DNA from: Dromiciops gliroides
Lineage: Eukaryota; Chordata; Mammalia; Microbiotheria; Microbiotheriidae
Direction: 5' to 3'
NCBI RefSeq assembly: GCF_019393635.1
Contig: NC_057861.1
Coordinates: 545,510,711-545,574,710, forward strand
Length of the DNA stretch: 64,000 nt
This document shows positions 48,591-60,471 of this stretch, one piece after another; position 1 is the first letter of the stretch, and each line of letters opens with the position of its first letter. The translations under genes were made by a program, and so were the position numbers. The notes beneath the pieces are model-generated. The model saw only the letters and a program-made list of their open reading frames with translations. It did not search any database and had not been told where the DNA came from.

Positions 48591-49296
48591 CATCTAGACT
48601 ACCTCAAAAAAGAATTTTCCATACAAATTACCCAACAAATGGATATCCAGTTTTTGCTTGAAGAGTTGTAGTGACAGGTAGTCCAGAACTTCTCCTAGGG
48701 AGCCTCCTTTTTGCTTTTGGATAACTCTAATTCCTGAACTATAAACCTAAAGCTGACTCTGAAGCTTCCATTTATTATTCTATGTTTAGCCCTCTGGGCC
48801 TAAACAGTCAAATACCTCTTCTAAGCCACAGCTTTTCAAACTCTTGAAGACAGCTATGATGTCTCCCTCTAAATCTTCTCTTTATTAAGCATTTTTTAAA
48901 ATAAATTCACAAGACCATAATTATTATGCCCTTCACCATCCTGGCTACCCCCAATGATCTTCAATTTATCAATTTCCTTCCTATAATGGCTTTCAGAACA
49001 ATGCTTTAGATGTGGTCTGACCAGGGCTGAGTACAATGAGAGTATACTTTTCCTAGTTCTCAACATGCCTCTCTTTAAATAGCCAAAGATTTCAATAGCT
49101 TATTGTCTCCATTTTACATTGAATCTAAGAGATATTAAATGATATGGTCACAGAGTTAGTAAATGTGAGAGTCAGTACCCAAACTTAGATATTTTGACAC
49201 TCAAATATGGGGTGCTTTTTATGCTGTAGTCTAAGACTTCTATATCTAGTTCCCTCTCAAACTAACCTCTATACAGTTGGGACAGGAGTTTCTTAC

Positions 49297-49377
49297 CTGG
49301 ACATCATAAGGTGGAAAAGCTTTTCCCATGGAACCTGACTTGATTTTCATGCCTTTTTGATTGGCACAGATTACAGC
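49297..49377 (-). CDS. ACSM5: ACSM5 exon 9
   Basis: 81 bp, 27 codons, phase 0 at both ends. It encodes AVICANQKGMKIKSGSMGKA and then FPPYDVQ. The acceptor is TCTCTCCAG|GCTGTA and the donor is CAG|GTAAGA. The KIKSGSMGK string is the main reason for preferring ACSM5 over ACSM3. Confidence 0.88.
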
Positions 49378-49597
49378 CTGGAGAGAAATTAATGCCAGGT
49401 AAGAGTACTTGCCACATATGGTGTATTCTGTTGCTATCAGAGATCATTGGTAACACTGATATATTTAGATATGCTTGTCAGCCTTCTGAGTAAAGTATGT
49501 CTCCTACTCTCTTTTTGAAGTATCCCATCTTACTTTTTGAGCTCACCTCTACTCTTGTAGCAACTCTCATCACTCTTCCTCTTCTCCAATGTCTTTT

Positions 49598-49761
49598 GTT
49601 TTTGTTTTGTTTTGTTTTGTTTTATGTGGGGCAATGAGGGTTAAGTGACTTGCCCAGGGTCACACAGCTAGTAAATGTCAAGTGTCTGAGGTAGAATTTG
49701 AACTCAGGTACTCCTGAATCCAGGGCCAGTACTTTATTCACTGCACCACCTAGCTGCCCCC
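49598..49761 (-). mobile_element. tRNA-derived SINE with (GTTTT)n tail
   Basis: Transcript-sense copy in ACSM5 intron 8. CAATGTCTTTT on both sides is the target duplication. Confidence 0.88.
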
Positions 49762-50479
49762 CTGCAATGTCTTTTTGAAGCCACAGGTCCTTCATATCTC
49801 GAAAGTTATTTGATAAACTCATTCATGCTAGGGAAACATGCCAGAAATGTAATATATTACTCTTTCAAGGGCATTTGCATTTTAAAATAGGAAAGAATAA
49901 TGCTTAACCCCATAAATGGATTTCTAATGGTAGAATTTCAGACATATTGACATTGTTGTCAAGGGGATACTCGATAAGGACTGTCAATACATAATGATAC
50001 GTGTGTATTTCCATAAGTCAGGAAACTAGTCTCTAAAAACACATTTTCATTTGACAGTTACTCTAATCCATATAGATGTTCTTATTTATATATTTATCTT
50101 AGGAAATAAAAATCTAAATAGAAACAAAATCCTGGATTTCTAATTGTTCTCCCCTTCAAAGATTAGTTGGAGATCAAAATCTGGTTGTTACATGTACATT
50201 GCATAGGAATTAAATGTAATTTTTGCATTCTATCAGTATTATATGGTCCCAGTAAGATTCTGTTGTCAAGGAAAAAAGAAAATATATGTGACAAAATAGA
50301 TTGCAGATACCTTCAAGGCATATGCTCATGTGTTTTTTTTGTATCTTACACAGCCTAGAATTTGGGAGACAGGGTTGACGTCAATAAATACTTGTTGATG
50401 CATTAGCATCAACCAGCTGGAGAAGGAACTGATGCTAAATTATCAAGAAGTGAGTCAAGTCTTTACTTGGTCAAGTAGC

Positions 50480-51300
50480 CTTCATTAAGGCAAGAAGCAT
50501 TTATTAAGTGCCTACAATGTGCCAGTCACTGGGAGTTCAGGGAAGGGAGAGGTGAGTGTAGGCTGGAATAGTTGGAGAAGACTTAATGGGGGAAGTGGCA
50601 TTTAAGCTGGGCCTCAATGGATAGGTAGGATTTGGTTTGGTGGTGAGGGAGAGGAAAGATATTCCAAGTGAAAACAGCATGAGAAAACAGAGATGTAGGA
50701 AATAGTATGGTATAGTCAAGTGGCAGTGTCCCCACTGGTGTCACATTGAGAAGTAATAGATTAGGTTGGATTGGTAAAAGATGACCAAATTATGGATCAT
50801 TGAGCTCAAGATAAAGGAGTTTAGATTTAATGTGTGGGAGCAATACAGAACTAATTTTGGCTCTTGACCAGGAAAGTGACAAAATGAAAGCAATGACTTG
50901 GGAAGATTAGTCTGACAGTAGTGCACAGGATGGATTGGAGTAATGAGGGATGGGGGCAATTCGACCAGAAACACTATAACACTAGTAGAAGGAAGAATGG
51001 GACAATAATGTAGGCATGAAATGAAGAAGACCTTGACTAGGTGGATGGTAATGGGTAGGAAAATGAAAGAGTGAATGAGAAACATTTCAAAGAAAGAAAT
51101 AAGATTTGATGATATACTGGATATAGGAGGTGAAGGGAAATGGAGCTAAAGATGGTGTCAAAATTTCTAATCTAGGAGATTGGGTGAATAATGGTATCAC
51201 TGATGGAAATAGGATAGCTGGAAAGGGGTGAAGGTTAGGTATAGGGTTAGTACTATGTGGATGTAAGCTATTATGAAGATAAAATAATGGAATCTTAATG
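50480..51300. repeat. Old L2-associated repeat in ACSM5 intron 8
   Basis: GCATTTATTAAGTGCCTACA starts an L2-like end. The rest (GGCATTTAAGCTGGGCCTCA, AGGATGGATTGGAGTAATGAG) belongs to the same old dispersed family as 33790-34500. Open stretches here are fortuitous. Confidence 0.45.
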
Positions 51301-51500
51301 ATGACATTTTAGGGTGCAGTGAAGAGATGGAAAAAAAGATTAGGGGTTCAAGAGACCATAGTATAAGACCAGTACTGATCAGATCTATCAGTGCTCAGGA
51401 TAGGAAAGGCTGTGGAGACTTCCAGAAATGTTCATTCAGAATCCAAGGGAGCCAGTGCAACAATCATTGTTTGAGGATCAAAGATTCAGGGGCAACTTAC

Positions 51501-51624
51501 AGTTTCAGACTGGCCATAGCCTTCATGCAACTCCAGACCTGTCTGACTTCTCCATTTTTTTCTCACATCAACGTTCAGGGTTTCTCCTCCTGTTACACAG
51601 TGCCTCAGGCTCTTAAACTTGTAC
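51501..51624 (-). CDS. ACSM5: ACSM5 exon 8 (A5 motif)
   Basis: 124 bp, starting with the last base of the Arg codon begun in exon 7. It encodes YKFKSLRHCVTGGETLNVDV, then RKKWRSQTGLELHEGYGQSET. The YGQSE motif contacts the adenine and acyl-adenylate. The acceptor is CAACAAAG|GTACAAG and the donor is ACT|GTAAGT. Confidence 0.88.
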
Positions 51625-51899
51625 CTTTGTTGAGGAGGAAGAGAAGGTGGCTCTAGTTAGAGACTTAGCATGTGGTGCATGCCATTCACAGAAATGGACA
51701 CTGGGACCCTGCCCACACTTCAAAGGATGTAACCCTCCTCCAGCCCCCCATCTGCTGAGCTTTAGGGACTCTTGATTCTCCATCTTAATAACCTGTAAGA
51801 TAGATGCCTAAGGAATAGGTCAAGACAACTGTTGCTTATGGAAAGAAACAGTTTTATGAATAATAAAAAGCCAAAATATGATGCTTTTTTTTAAAACCC

Positions 51900-52046
51900 T
51901 ATTTTTTTTTGTTTGGGCAATGAGGGTTAAGTGACTTGCCCAAGATCACACAGCTAGTAAATGTCAAGTGTCTGAGGCTGGATTTGAACTCACGTACTCC
52001 TGAATCCAGGGCCAGTGCTCTATCTACTGTGCTATGTAGCTGCCCC
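51900..52046 (-). mobile_element. tRNA-derived SINE in ACSM5 intron 7
   Basis: Transcript-sense copy with direct repeats AAAACCCTA. A composite SINE in the opposite direction begins 25 bp away. Confidence 0.87.
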
Positions 52047-52069
52047 CCAAAACCCTAATTTTTAAATGT

Positions 52070-52315
52070 GGGGCAGCTAGGTGTTACAGTGGATAGAGCA
52101 ATGGTCCTAGAGTCAGAAAGACCTGAATTCAAATTTGACCTTAGATACTTACTAGCTGTATGACCTGAGCAAGTCACTTCACCCTGTTTGCCAGTTCCTC
52201 ATCTGTAAAATGAGCTGGAGAAGGAAATGGCAAAACACTTCAATATCTTTGCCAAGAAAACCCCAAATAGGGTCATAAAGAGTCAGACATGACTGAAACG
52301 ACTCAACAACACAAC
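52070..52315 (+). repeat. Composite SINE, sense
   Basis: Starts GGGGCAGCTAGGTGTTACAG and ends CATGACTGAAACGACTCAAC. With the SINE at 51900-52046 it forms an inverted pair separated by about 25 bp. Confidence 0.75.
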
Positions 52316-53122
52316 AACATGTCATATTAAAAATAGGAATCACACAATCACAGAGTTCTAAAGGAATTCCAAGGCCATCTAATTCAATGTGTATCTGACC
52401 AGGAATGTCTTCTATGGCTTACTAATTTGAGACTTGGACAAATAATGTGCTGGACCTCAATTTCCTTGCCTATAAAATGAAGGGGTTGGACTGAACATTC
52501 TCTAACTCCCTTCTAAGTCTTGATCTATGATCCTTCCTATGATATTTCTATGATCCTCTGTGCTCCAGCTAGTGATTATACAACTTCTTAGATATATTGG
52601 GGGGAGGGACCCTCTACCTTCAGGGGAAAACACTTCCAACTCTAATGCATTGTAAGTGGACCTTAAGTCAAAATAAATACGTGAAGATATGATTTACACA
52701 TAAGACGAATGAAGGAGAGATAATTTGTTCCACAGAAGACTTTGCTACAGGAATTCTTTAAATACCATATACCCCCATATGTTTGTGGAGCCTTCATAAA
52801 AGTCTCACTATAAATAGCACATAATAGTACATTATAATAAATAGCACATTATAAATGACACATAAGGAAAGGGAAGTGACACCTCATTAAGGGTTGAGAA
52901 GGTTAGGAATTTTATGAAACACAAAAAGACTCCATTCCCTCCAGAAACCAAAGAGGAAGAACCCTCTATGTGGCCACCAGGGGGAACAATGACTTTCATA
53001 TACCCGAATAACACTACAATGGCTTATGCCGGTGTTTAATGCATTCACTGGCTGTAGTTGAAGAACAGATCTCTCTGGGCAAAACCATATGGCTTATATG
53101 AAAATTAAATGAACTCACAACT

Positions 53123-53288
53123 TTAGCCTCATTAGCAACATCAGAGTCAATGGAACATACCAAAAAGCCTCAGTCTATAGGAATCCTTTCAAACCTCTCT
53201 GAGCCACTAAATAATGGACAGAATACAGGTCAGTCCTCTGAGGAAACTGAGCTCTATATCTTCAGGGTGTTCTGAGTGCCTGGTTCAT
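53123..53288 (+). repeat. Intragenic duplicated segment, copy B
   Basis: Partner of 41442-41607. This copy lies in ACSM5 intron 7, separated from the exon 7 donor only by a CT repeat. Confidence 0.9.
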
Positions 53289-53290
53289 GC

Positions 53291-53326
53291 GTTCTCTCTC
53301 TCTCTCTCTGTCTCTCTCTCTCTCTG

Positions 53327-53396
<70 letters not shown>
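53291..53396. repeat. (CT)n microsatellite beside ACSM5 exon 7
   Basis: About 105 bp of CT with scattered TG interruptions. On the transcript it is an AG-rich tract starting 32 nt after the donor. Confidence 0.97.
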
Positions 53397-53400
<4 letters not shown>

Positions 53401-53428
53401 AAGTAAATATGGAACAGAAAAGAGGTAC

Positions 53429-53508
53429 CTGGTTAGGTCATGTTGTACAAGCATCTGGAACATGGTTGGAACACAACAGAAAACGGTGATTGGAATTTGG
53501 CACAGTGT
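53429..53508 (-). CDS. ACSM5: ACSM5 exon 7
   Basis: 80 bp. It encodes TLCQIPITVFCCVPTMFQML and then VQHDLT, ending two bases into an Arg codon. The acceptor is CCAATTCAG|ACACTG and the donor is CCAG|GTACCT. About 30 nt of intron separate the donor from a long CT/AG microsatellite; reading on without splicing would give an artefactual RERERE peptide. Confidence 0.87.
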
Positions 53509-54247
53509 CTGAATTGGAAGGAAATGTTGAAAGGTCACCAAACCTTTGGTCCAAAGGAAGAGTTGGCTAGGTTTTTTTCATCAGGGTGCCAGAGGCAGGG
53601 ATGGTTGGAATAGGTCCCTTCTCTTGTATCCAGTCCATGTGGGTACCAACTTTTCTGTACAAACCTCTGGGTTGCTAAGCTAGGAGTAACGTAGTTGGCT
53701 TTTGTTTTTATTTCCTACACTTTTTGAAGAGAGGTTCTAAGGAGGGTAGAAGGCATAAGAGCAGAAAAGAGAAGGTGTAGCAGTAAAATTCACACACTGG
53801 AGACTTTAATCTTAGACAATTGAGACTTGTCATTTGGGGTTCTGATTATTGCAGATAGATATCGAACCTGCTTTTTCCTTGCTGGAAACTCCTTTGGTGG
53901 GGAGGTTTAATGAAAGAACCCTGTTCTGGAATACATGATACCTGTGTTCTGGTTCCATTTGTCTCTAGCCATCTGTGCAACCTTGGTGAGTCAATTTCAC
54001 CCTCTAGGCTTCAGTTTTCTTATGTTCTGATTGGGCTAGATCTCTAAAGTGCTTTCTAGCAAGACTAAAGTATCTAAGGTACTTTCCAGTAAGCTTCAGA
54101 CCCAGAACCCTATTTTTCTATATATCTCTCAGATCTTACATTGCTTTGCATATAGTAGGTGCTTAATAAATGCTTGTTGAAGCAAATTTACTTGAATTGC
54201 TTATTTGATTTATGGAATGACAAAAAATGGAATTCAGCAAGGAAAAA

Positions 54248-54255
54248 AAACATAC

Positions 54256-54352
<97 letters not shown>

Positions 54353-54357
54353 CACAC
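54248..54357. repeat. (CATATA)n tandem repeat
   Basis: About 17 hexamer units ending in CACACACA, in ACSM5 intron 6. All peptides predicted across it are repeats of YT, IH or MY. Confidence 0.96.
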
Positions 54358-54959
54358 ACATCATTATACTTTAATTCCATTCTTCCTGTGGATGTTCTGT
54401 TTTCTGCCCATCTAGTAATTCAATTCAACAAACTTTATTAAATATCTACTGTGTTCCAACACTGTTGTAGGTTCTGGAATGCCAGGCAATGAATAAAAAT
54501 AAAAACCAGTTCCTAACCTCAAGGATCTTGGAAGATGTTTGAGAGCAATGACTCATGTGTATCCCTCTCTGTGTATTCCCAATACCCTGCAGAATGCCTG
54601 GCACATAGTAGGCACTTAATAAATGTTTGAGTAACTGAACTGAATTATCAACATTTTCCTTTGTCCCTTAAGGCCCAACCTTAATAGTACTCAGGACTCT
54701 GCACTGAATTGAATAAGGTTTCTAGATGTTATAGTTCTCTTCAAAGCTAATATCATCTTGGCTCTCACCTAGGTCCCTTTCCTCTCTGTTAATACATATT
54801 CATTATTTTTCAATAATGCCTTAGGTAGCCTTAGGAAGGCTACCTGAAGAAACAATTTCACACAAAGGAAAAAAAAAACAACACCCCACTAGTTTCAGAG
54901 AGTGAAAAGTAGAATTCTAGCCTCCTCTCTGACACTTGGTGGTTTGTATAATTCAGTTT

Positions 54960-55190
54960 TCTCATCTGTACAACTGGAGGAAATTGAGTGGCATGGTGTA
55001 TAAAGCTCCAGGCAAGGAATCAGAAAGACCTAAATTCAAATTGGACCTCAGATACTTACTTACTGTGTGACCCTGGGTAAGTCACTATTTGCTTTAGCCT
55101 CCACAACTACAAAATGGGGATAATAATAGGATTGTTGTGAGGATCCAATAAGATTTTGTAAAAAGGACTTAGCACAGTGTCTGGCACATA
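54960..55190 (+). repeat. MIR-type SINE, sense
   Basis: TTACTGTGTGACCCTGGGTA, CACAACTACAAAATGGGGAT and AGCACAGTGTCTGGCACATAG in order, in ACSM5 intron 6. Confidence 0.6.
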
Positions 55191-55812
55191 GCGCTTATTC
55201 CCTTCCCTTTATTCCCCTCCTCCAAAAATGGAGACACTTGCGTGAGCATCAAATGAGATCATATGTGTCAAATGCTTTGTAACAGTGAAACCTTCTAATA
55301 ATGTGGCCCATTATGATTATTCCTCCACTGAATTACTACTCTGATGTCTCACAGAAGTGCTGGGGAGACTCTTCATTCTCAAAAGCAGGGAATAAACTCC
55401 AGAAGATCCTAGCCAGTTATAAAGGTTTCAGAGTAGGTCAAGAATGAAGGAATGAATGAATAAGTGAATGAAGCATCAAGTGCTTACTATGGGCTAAGCA
55501 CAGGAGATACAGATAGGAATCTAAGAGAATTCTTGTTCTCAAGAAGTTCACTTTCTAATGGGAGGAGGTGATGCATATGGAAGGTTTTTGCTGCAAGTCT
55601 GATGTCAAGGTCTCATGGTAGAGAAATGTGCTTGCTGTTGTAGGGCTGGCTTAGCTTAGCAAGGCTCAGTACCTGAGGGGTCACCACTGATGATGGTATT
55701 GTTTTTCATCAGCATCTCATTTCTTGAGGTGTGGAAGGGAGTGAATTTGCATTAGTCGGGTCTGTATAAATCAAGAATCCTAGAAGCACTAGAGATTACC
55801 ATTACTGTTTTA

Positions 55813-55813
<1 letters not shown>

Positions 55814-55850
<37 letters not shown>

Positions 55851-55967
55851 GCAGGGAAATGAGGGTTAAGTGACTTGCCCAGGGTCACACTGCTAGTGTC
55901 AGTTGTCTGAGGCTGGATTTGAACTCAGGTCCTCCTGAATCCTAGGCCAGTGCCACCAAGCTACCCC
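55814..55967 (-). mobile_element. (GT)n tract joined to a SINE
   Basis: About 17 GT units (55814-55848), then a transcript-sense SINE to 55967 with a deletion near its head (CCAGTGCCACCAAGCTACCCCC). Confidence 0.8.
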
Positions 55968-56407
55968 CAGAGATCATCATTATTACAAAGGCATTTGAAA
56001 TCTTTGTTGACTAAGGATGGGCATAATTCACTTTTACATAGTCTTTTAATATTTGTACAGGGATCTAGGTTTATTATCTCAATTGAGTCTTACACTAACT
56101 CTGTGAAGCAGCTGCTGGAGATATTATTATCACCATCTTATAGATTAGCAAGCATCTGAGATAGAATTCAAATCTAGGTCTTCCTGTCTCCATGAATATT
56201 CAGTATTCTATCTAATTCTCTGTGGAGATCAAGGACTCAGTTTACATTTACTTTTATATTTGCCTTTCTTCCTTGTCTCCTGCAGCTCAATACAATCTGG
56301 CTCATATGGGCATTAAATGAACTGATTACTTTGTGTGGTGATTACTTTCACCCCTTTTTCCATCCAATTTCAATGCAGTCAACAAGTAGAGTGATTTATG
56401 TCCTTAC

Positions 56408-56561
56408 ATTCAGGATAACATTGGTGTCGGCTTTTGGCAGGTGGTGGATGAAAAGGCAGGCTCCTGTTATCCAAGTAGAGTAGAATGACCAGGAAGCTTT
56501 GACCCAGCCTGTGTCAGATGTGTTCCAGAAGACGTCAGAAACTGTTAAGTCTTTCCACTTC
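56408..56561 (-). CDS. ACSM5: ACSM5 exon 6
   Basis: 154 bp. It encodes KWKDLTVSDVFWNTSDTGWV, then a segment ending GACLFIHHLPKADTNVILN. SDTGW and GAC-F-HHLP are family landmarks of the N-terminal acyl-binding domain. The acceptor is TCACCAG|G and the donor is AAT|GTAAGG. It is 9 bp shorter than the matching exon of the neighbouring ACSM2-like copy. Confidence 0.88.
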
Positions 56562-56746
56562 CTGGTGACACAGAAGAAGAGAGTATTTGCTGTATGGCAG
56601 CACAGCTGCAGAGACCATTATTTAATTTCTGTGTAACCCTGAGCAAGGCACTTAGCTTTGGTTTGTCTTGGTTTCCTGTACTGTAAGATGGGGATAATAA
56701 TAGCACCTATTTTCCAGAATTTCTATCTTGAACAATAGAGCTGGTG

Positions 56747-56892
56747 AAGAAGAAGAAGAAGAAGAAGAAGAAGAAGAAGAAGAAAAGAAGAAGAAGAAGA
56801 GGAGGAAGGGAGGAGGAGGGGAAGAGGAAGAGGAGATGAGGAGGAGGAGGAGAGAAGGAGGAGGAAGAGGAAGAAGGGAGGAAGAGGAACAT
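56747..56892. repeat. (GAA/GGA)n polypurine tract
   Basis: About 145 bp of almost only A and G in ACSM5 intron 5, 185 bp upstream (transcript sense) of exon 6. Confidence 0.95.
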
Positions 56893-57163
56893 CAAATGAG
56901 GTAATATTTGTAAAGTGCTTAGAACAGTGCCTGGTTACATAGTAGGAACTTAATAAATGATTATTTCTTTCCTTCCACCTATCAGAAGGAGATTCAGAAA
57001 CTAGAAAAGGGCCAGGAGCATAGTAAATGCTTGTGGAATAATCATACAAGTAAAGGGACCCTCAAGTGCCAGAAATGTCATATCATCAAACATATAGACC
57101 CATGACCCATCATGACTCATCAGATGTCACACATGCCATACTTAATACCATCTTTCTTTCTTT

Positions 57164-57301
57164 CTTTTTTGGTGAGTCAATTGGGGAAGTGGCTTGCCCA
57201 GGGTTACACAGCTAGTAAGTGTCAAGTGTCTGAGGCCAGATTTGAACTCTTCCTCCTGACTCCAGGGCCAGTGCTCTATCCACTGCGCTACCTAGCTGCC
57301 C
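57164..57301 (-). mobile_element. tRNA-derived SINE in ACSM5 intron 5
   Basis: Transcript-sense copy. Direct repeat TTAATACCATCTT on both sides. Confidence 0.9.
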
Positions 57302-57637
57302 CCTTAATACCATCTTGAGGAGGAAAATAACTTAAACTTTATTTAAAAGTTGGTGGACTCTGAAGTTATATCACATTTAACTAGAAAGGGGCTTCAAATG
57401 CTATTTAATTCCCTCTCTCCCTCCTTCCCCCCAAAAGAGAAAACTGAGCTCCACACAGAGAAACCAACTTGGGCACAATTATCATAAGGATTGTGTATTT
57501 GGCAGAAATGCAGAATAAAAATTGGCCGGCTTCACCCTGCCTCTCAGTTATGCTAAACAAACTTTCTGAGGCAATACCCATGAAACTAGATAGCTTTTAG
57601 GGGGCTATTATTGAGGGGGTGGGACTGGGCTCATTTT

Positions 57638-57800
57638 TTTTTCTTTTCTTTTTTTTTTTTTTTTTGCTGGACTATGGGGGTTAAGTGACTTGCCCAGGGT
57701 CACACAGCTAGTACATGTCAAGTGTCTGAGGCCGGATTTGAACTCAGGTACTCCTGAATCCAGGGCCAGTGCTTTATCCACTGCACCACCTAGCTGCCCC
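57638..57800 (-). mobile_element. tRNA-derived SINE in ACSM5 intron 5
   Basis: Transcript-sense copy with a ~20-bp T-tract. Direct repeat TGGGCTCA. Confidence 0.87.
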
Positions 57801-58029
57801 TGGGCTCAGTTTTGAAGGAGCTCATATAGGATTTCTGGGTTTGGGGGGTGGCAATCAAGCACTGCAGGCCTCCATTGAGGATTTGCCACTTCCCATCTCA
57901 TCCATTCTTTCATAGACTATGAATGGGTAGCTGGATTTTTCTGATGTGACTTTTAGAGGAGATATCAAGTGGTTGGTTATAACTGTCACATTATTATATG
58001 TAAGCTTCACTAAAGTGTTGCTTAAATGG

Positions 58030-58205
58030 TGTAAGGCACTGCACTGTGTTCAAATCCTGACTCTGACACTTAGTACCTGTTTGAAGTTGGATAGGTCACT
58101 TAACCCCTCTAAGATGTCACAGTTTCCTAATTTGTAAAATGAGGAAGTTGGCCTTGATGGCTCTTTAGGGTCCTTCCCAGTCCAAGTCTGTAATCCTATT
58201 ATTCT
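58030..58205 (+). repeat. MIR-type SINE, sense
   Basis: GCACTGCACTGTGTTCAAATCCTG through CTAATTTGTAAAATGAGGAAG, immediately left of a younger SINE. Confidence 0.55.
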
Positions 58206-58255
58206 ATGGTAACATTGTTCTGGAGGGTTGGATTGAATAGCTTCAATATCTTTTC

Positions 58256-58409
58256 TTTTTTTTTTTAATTCTTTAGTGAGGCAATTGGGGTTAAGTGACT
58301 TGCCCAGGTTCATACAGCTAGTAAGTGTTAAGTGTCTGAGGCTGGATTTGAACCCAGGTACTCCTGACTCCAGGGCCAGTGCTCTATCCACTGCGCCACC
58401 TAGCTGCCC
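58256..58409 (-). mobile_element. tRNA-derived SINE in ACSM5 intron 5
   Basis: Transcript-sense, near-consensus copy. Direct repeat CTTCAATATCTTTTC. Confidence 0.9.
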
Positions 58410-59278
58410 CTTCAATATCTTTTCAAGTACTCTGATATTCCTCCCTCTTTCCCCCCACAAGAATAGATTCAGACTACAGACAGTTGGTCATAGGAATATC
58501 CTTGATAGTTCTGAGAAAGCTATTACACATGCTGTGATGAAAGCATGCTTTTGGGCAAGTAAAGTATTGGCCAATCTATTTCCTGAAAGAGCAGTAATGT
58601 GTTCTAAACAAGCCAGCTGTTTGGGAATGACTAGAATTAGTGAGAAAGTTTGAGGCCCTCCTGGTAAGAGATGGAGGGACTGAAGGAAAAGGAGCAGGTT
58701 GGCAAGCAGAGTATCACTTGGAACAACAGCTAGGACGATGTCTTCAGAAACATGGTGTAGTGATAGCATCACCTTCAGTAATACTGGATGGAGTAAAAAT
58801 AGTTAGGGATGGGGACTGAAACCAAAGTGTCACCAGACACTATTTGTTAAGACAAATAGAGACAAAATTTGAGCAGGGGAGCCAGGCTCTGAAGGACCTA
58901 ATCCTTTCTCCATTAACCATTCCTATGTCCTCATTACTGGGCTTTATTGACCCTTATTCAGCAATAACAGTGAAACTTAAACATGTTTTGTTGTGTTGGA
59001 CAGTAAGTGACAATTATATTATAGTCATTTTATGACTATATTTATTTATTTGTCTCTACAGCCTATGTAGAGGCTAAGATTAGAATGAGGAGTATGAGTA
59101 TTTGGGTTATAGCAGCATGAACTTGAAATTCCTTAGAAAATTTGTGGGAGTTAGCAAGAGGGTGGATAATGTGACTCTACCTTAATACTTGGCCAACACC
59201 ATTAGAGTGTCAGCACTGCTTGAGGACAACTCCAGTTTGTTCAAACTACTGTCAAAATATTGCTGGGGTGGGTGTGGG
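58410..59278. other. Unassigned sequence in ACSM5 intron 5
   Basis: No exon found. An open stretch on the minus strand at 58488-58772 has no family resemblance and is treated as chance. Confidence 0.4.
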
Positions 59279-59419
59279 GGGGACAGCTAGGTGGCGCAGC
59301 AGATAAAGCAGTGGCCCTGGATTCAGGAGAACCTGAGTTCAAATCTGACCTCAGACGCTTGACACTTACTAGCTGTGTGACCCTGGGCAAGTCACTTAAC
59401 CCTCATTGCCCAGCCAAAA
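59279..59419 (+). mobile_element. tRNA-derived SINE, antisense to the gene
   Basis: GGACAGCTAGGTGGCGCAGC to CATTGCCCAGCC then A-rich/TA tail. CATTGCCC subfamily. A TATTGCTG repeat lies on both sides. Confidence 0.85.
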
Positions 59420-59429
59420 AAAAATATAT

Positions 59430-60322
59430 ATATATATTGCTGTAGGCTTCCTGTTCATCAGCTCACAAGAAGATAGAGTCTTACAAGAAAATGATCATAG
59501 AGAGCATCGAAGAAGCATTGAATCCTCCATCAAGAGGAGTTCAACTTGGAAGAGTTTCCAGTACTGGAGGAATCAAAGGATTGTCTGAGAACTGATGCAT
59601 TCTCAGATGCTGTATCCCATGGGCCCCATATATTAGAGCTACCCATGGTCAGTCAGTCAATAAATATTGTGTTTACTATATGCCAGTCTATAATATTGGA
59701 AGAATCTGAATCATTGTCACTTGAAAGCACAGCTGCAAGTTCAACAGTACCTGTAAATTTGGTTGGATTGGATCAATCATCTCTGTCTTGCTTGCCCTTG
59801 TGACAACTGGAAGTAAGAGCAGTTGAATGATAAAGAGCTATGAGAAACAATACAGTCTAAGAAATGGCAGTGTAACCCTTGGCTATTTAAGCTTCCCTCC
59901 CTAGAAGGTATCCCATTATTGAGAGAGTGTCAGAAAATGGTACACTTGAATAGGCCACAACTGACTCCATACAAGGTGTGGGAATCTGTGGTACTACCCA
60001 AGTCCTTCTAACTCTATGGCCATAAAAGCTCTACATGATAATTTTGAAGTTTGGTTAAAGAGAGAACTTTGAGGCTGACACAAAATAGATTCTACTGGCT
60101 CAAGATGGCAGCTCAAGATTTACCTGTAGGAAAAGAGAGACCAATATTCAATGTGTACAAAGAAAAGTCCTACTGACTTATTGTCTACAACTACCAGCAA
60201 GTCTTTGGAGCTTGTGTCTATAGGCTTTATTTCTGAAAATACATTGGAAGAATAGGAGCAACATCCTAGTGGCTACAGACCATTTGACCACAAGGCATGG
60301 GTGGTTAAAAAAATGATCTCTT
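59430..60322. other. Unassigned sequence in ACSM5 intron 5; possible old retrotransposed fragment
   Basis: Several overlapping plus-strand open stretches (59546-59803 and nearby) without a recognisable product. No splice-flanked exon seen. Confidence 0.3.
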
Positions 60323-60471
60323 GGGGCAGCTAGGTGGCGCAGTGGATAGAGCACTGGCCCTGGAGTCAGGAGTACCTGAATTCAAATCCAGCCTCAGACA
60401 CTTAACACTTACTAGCTGTGTGACCCTGGGCAAGTCACTTAACCCCAATTGCCTCACTAAAAAAAAAAAAA
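60323..60471 (+). mobile_element. tRNA-derived SINE, consensus-like
   Basis: Sense copy with a pure A-tail and perfect direct repeat ATGATCTCTT. Used here as the reference when judging the altered copy at 24362. Confidence 0.93.

Noticed and set aside
50537..51085. Two minus-strand frames of 60 and 114 codons
   Set aside because: They fall in an old dispersed repeat that is purine-rich on the plus strand; the Ser/Pro/Phe-rich peptides follow from that composition.
53254..53541. Single minus-strand frame joining an ACSM-like peptide to an RERERE run
   Set aside because: The ACSM part is exon 7; a GTACCT donor at 53428 ends it and the RE run is an intronic AG repeat.
54159..54441. Frames made of repeated YT, IH or MY
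   Set aside because: Translations of the (CATATA)n repeat.
56723..57049. 108-codon minus-strand frame rich in Ser/Leu/Phe
   Set aside because: Mostly the complement of the (GAA/GGA)n tract next to ACSM5 exon 6.
60323..60400. tRNA-like heads of the SINEs as possible tRNA genes
   Set aside because: They resemble a tRNA only in the promoter-box region, recur about 30 times with A-tails and target duplications, and do not fold as complete tRNAs by eye.
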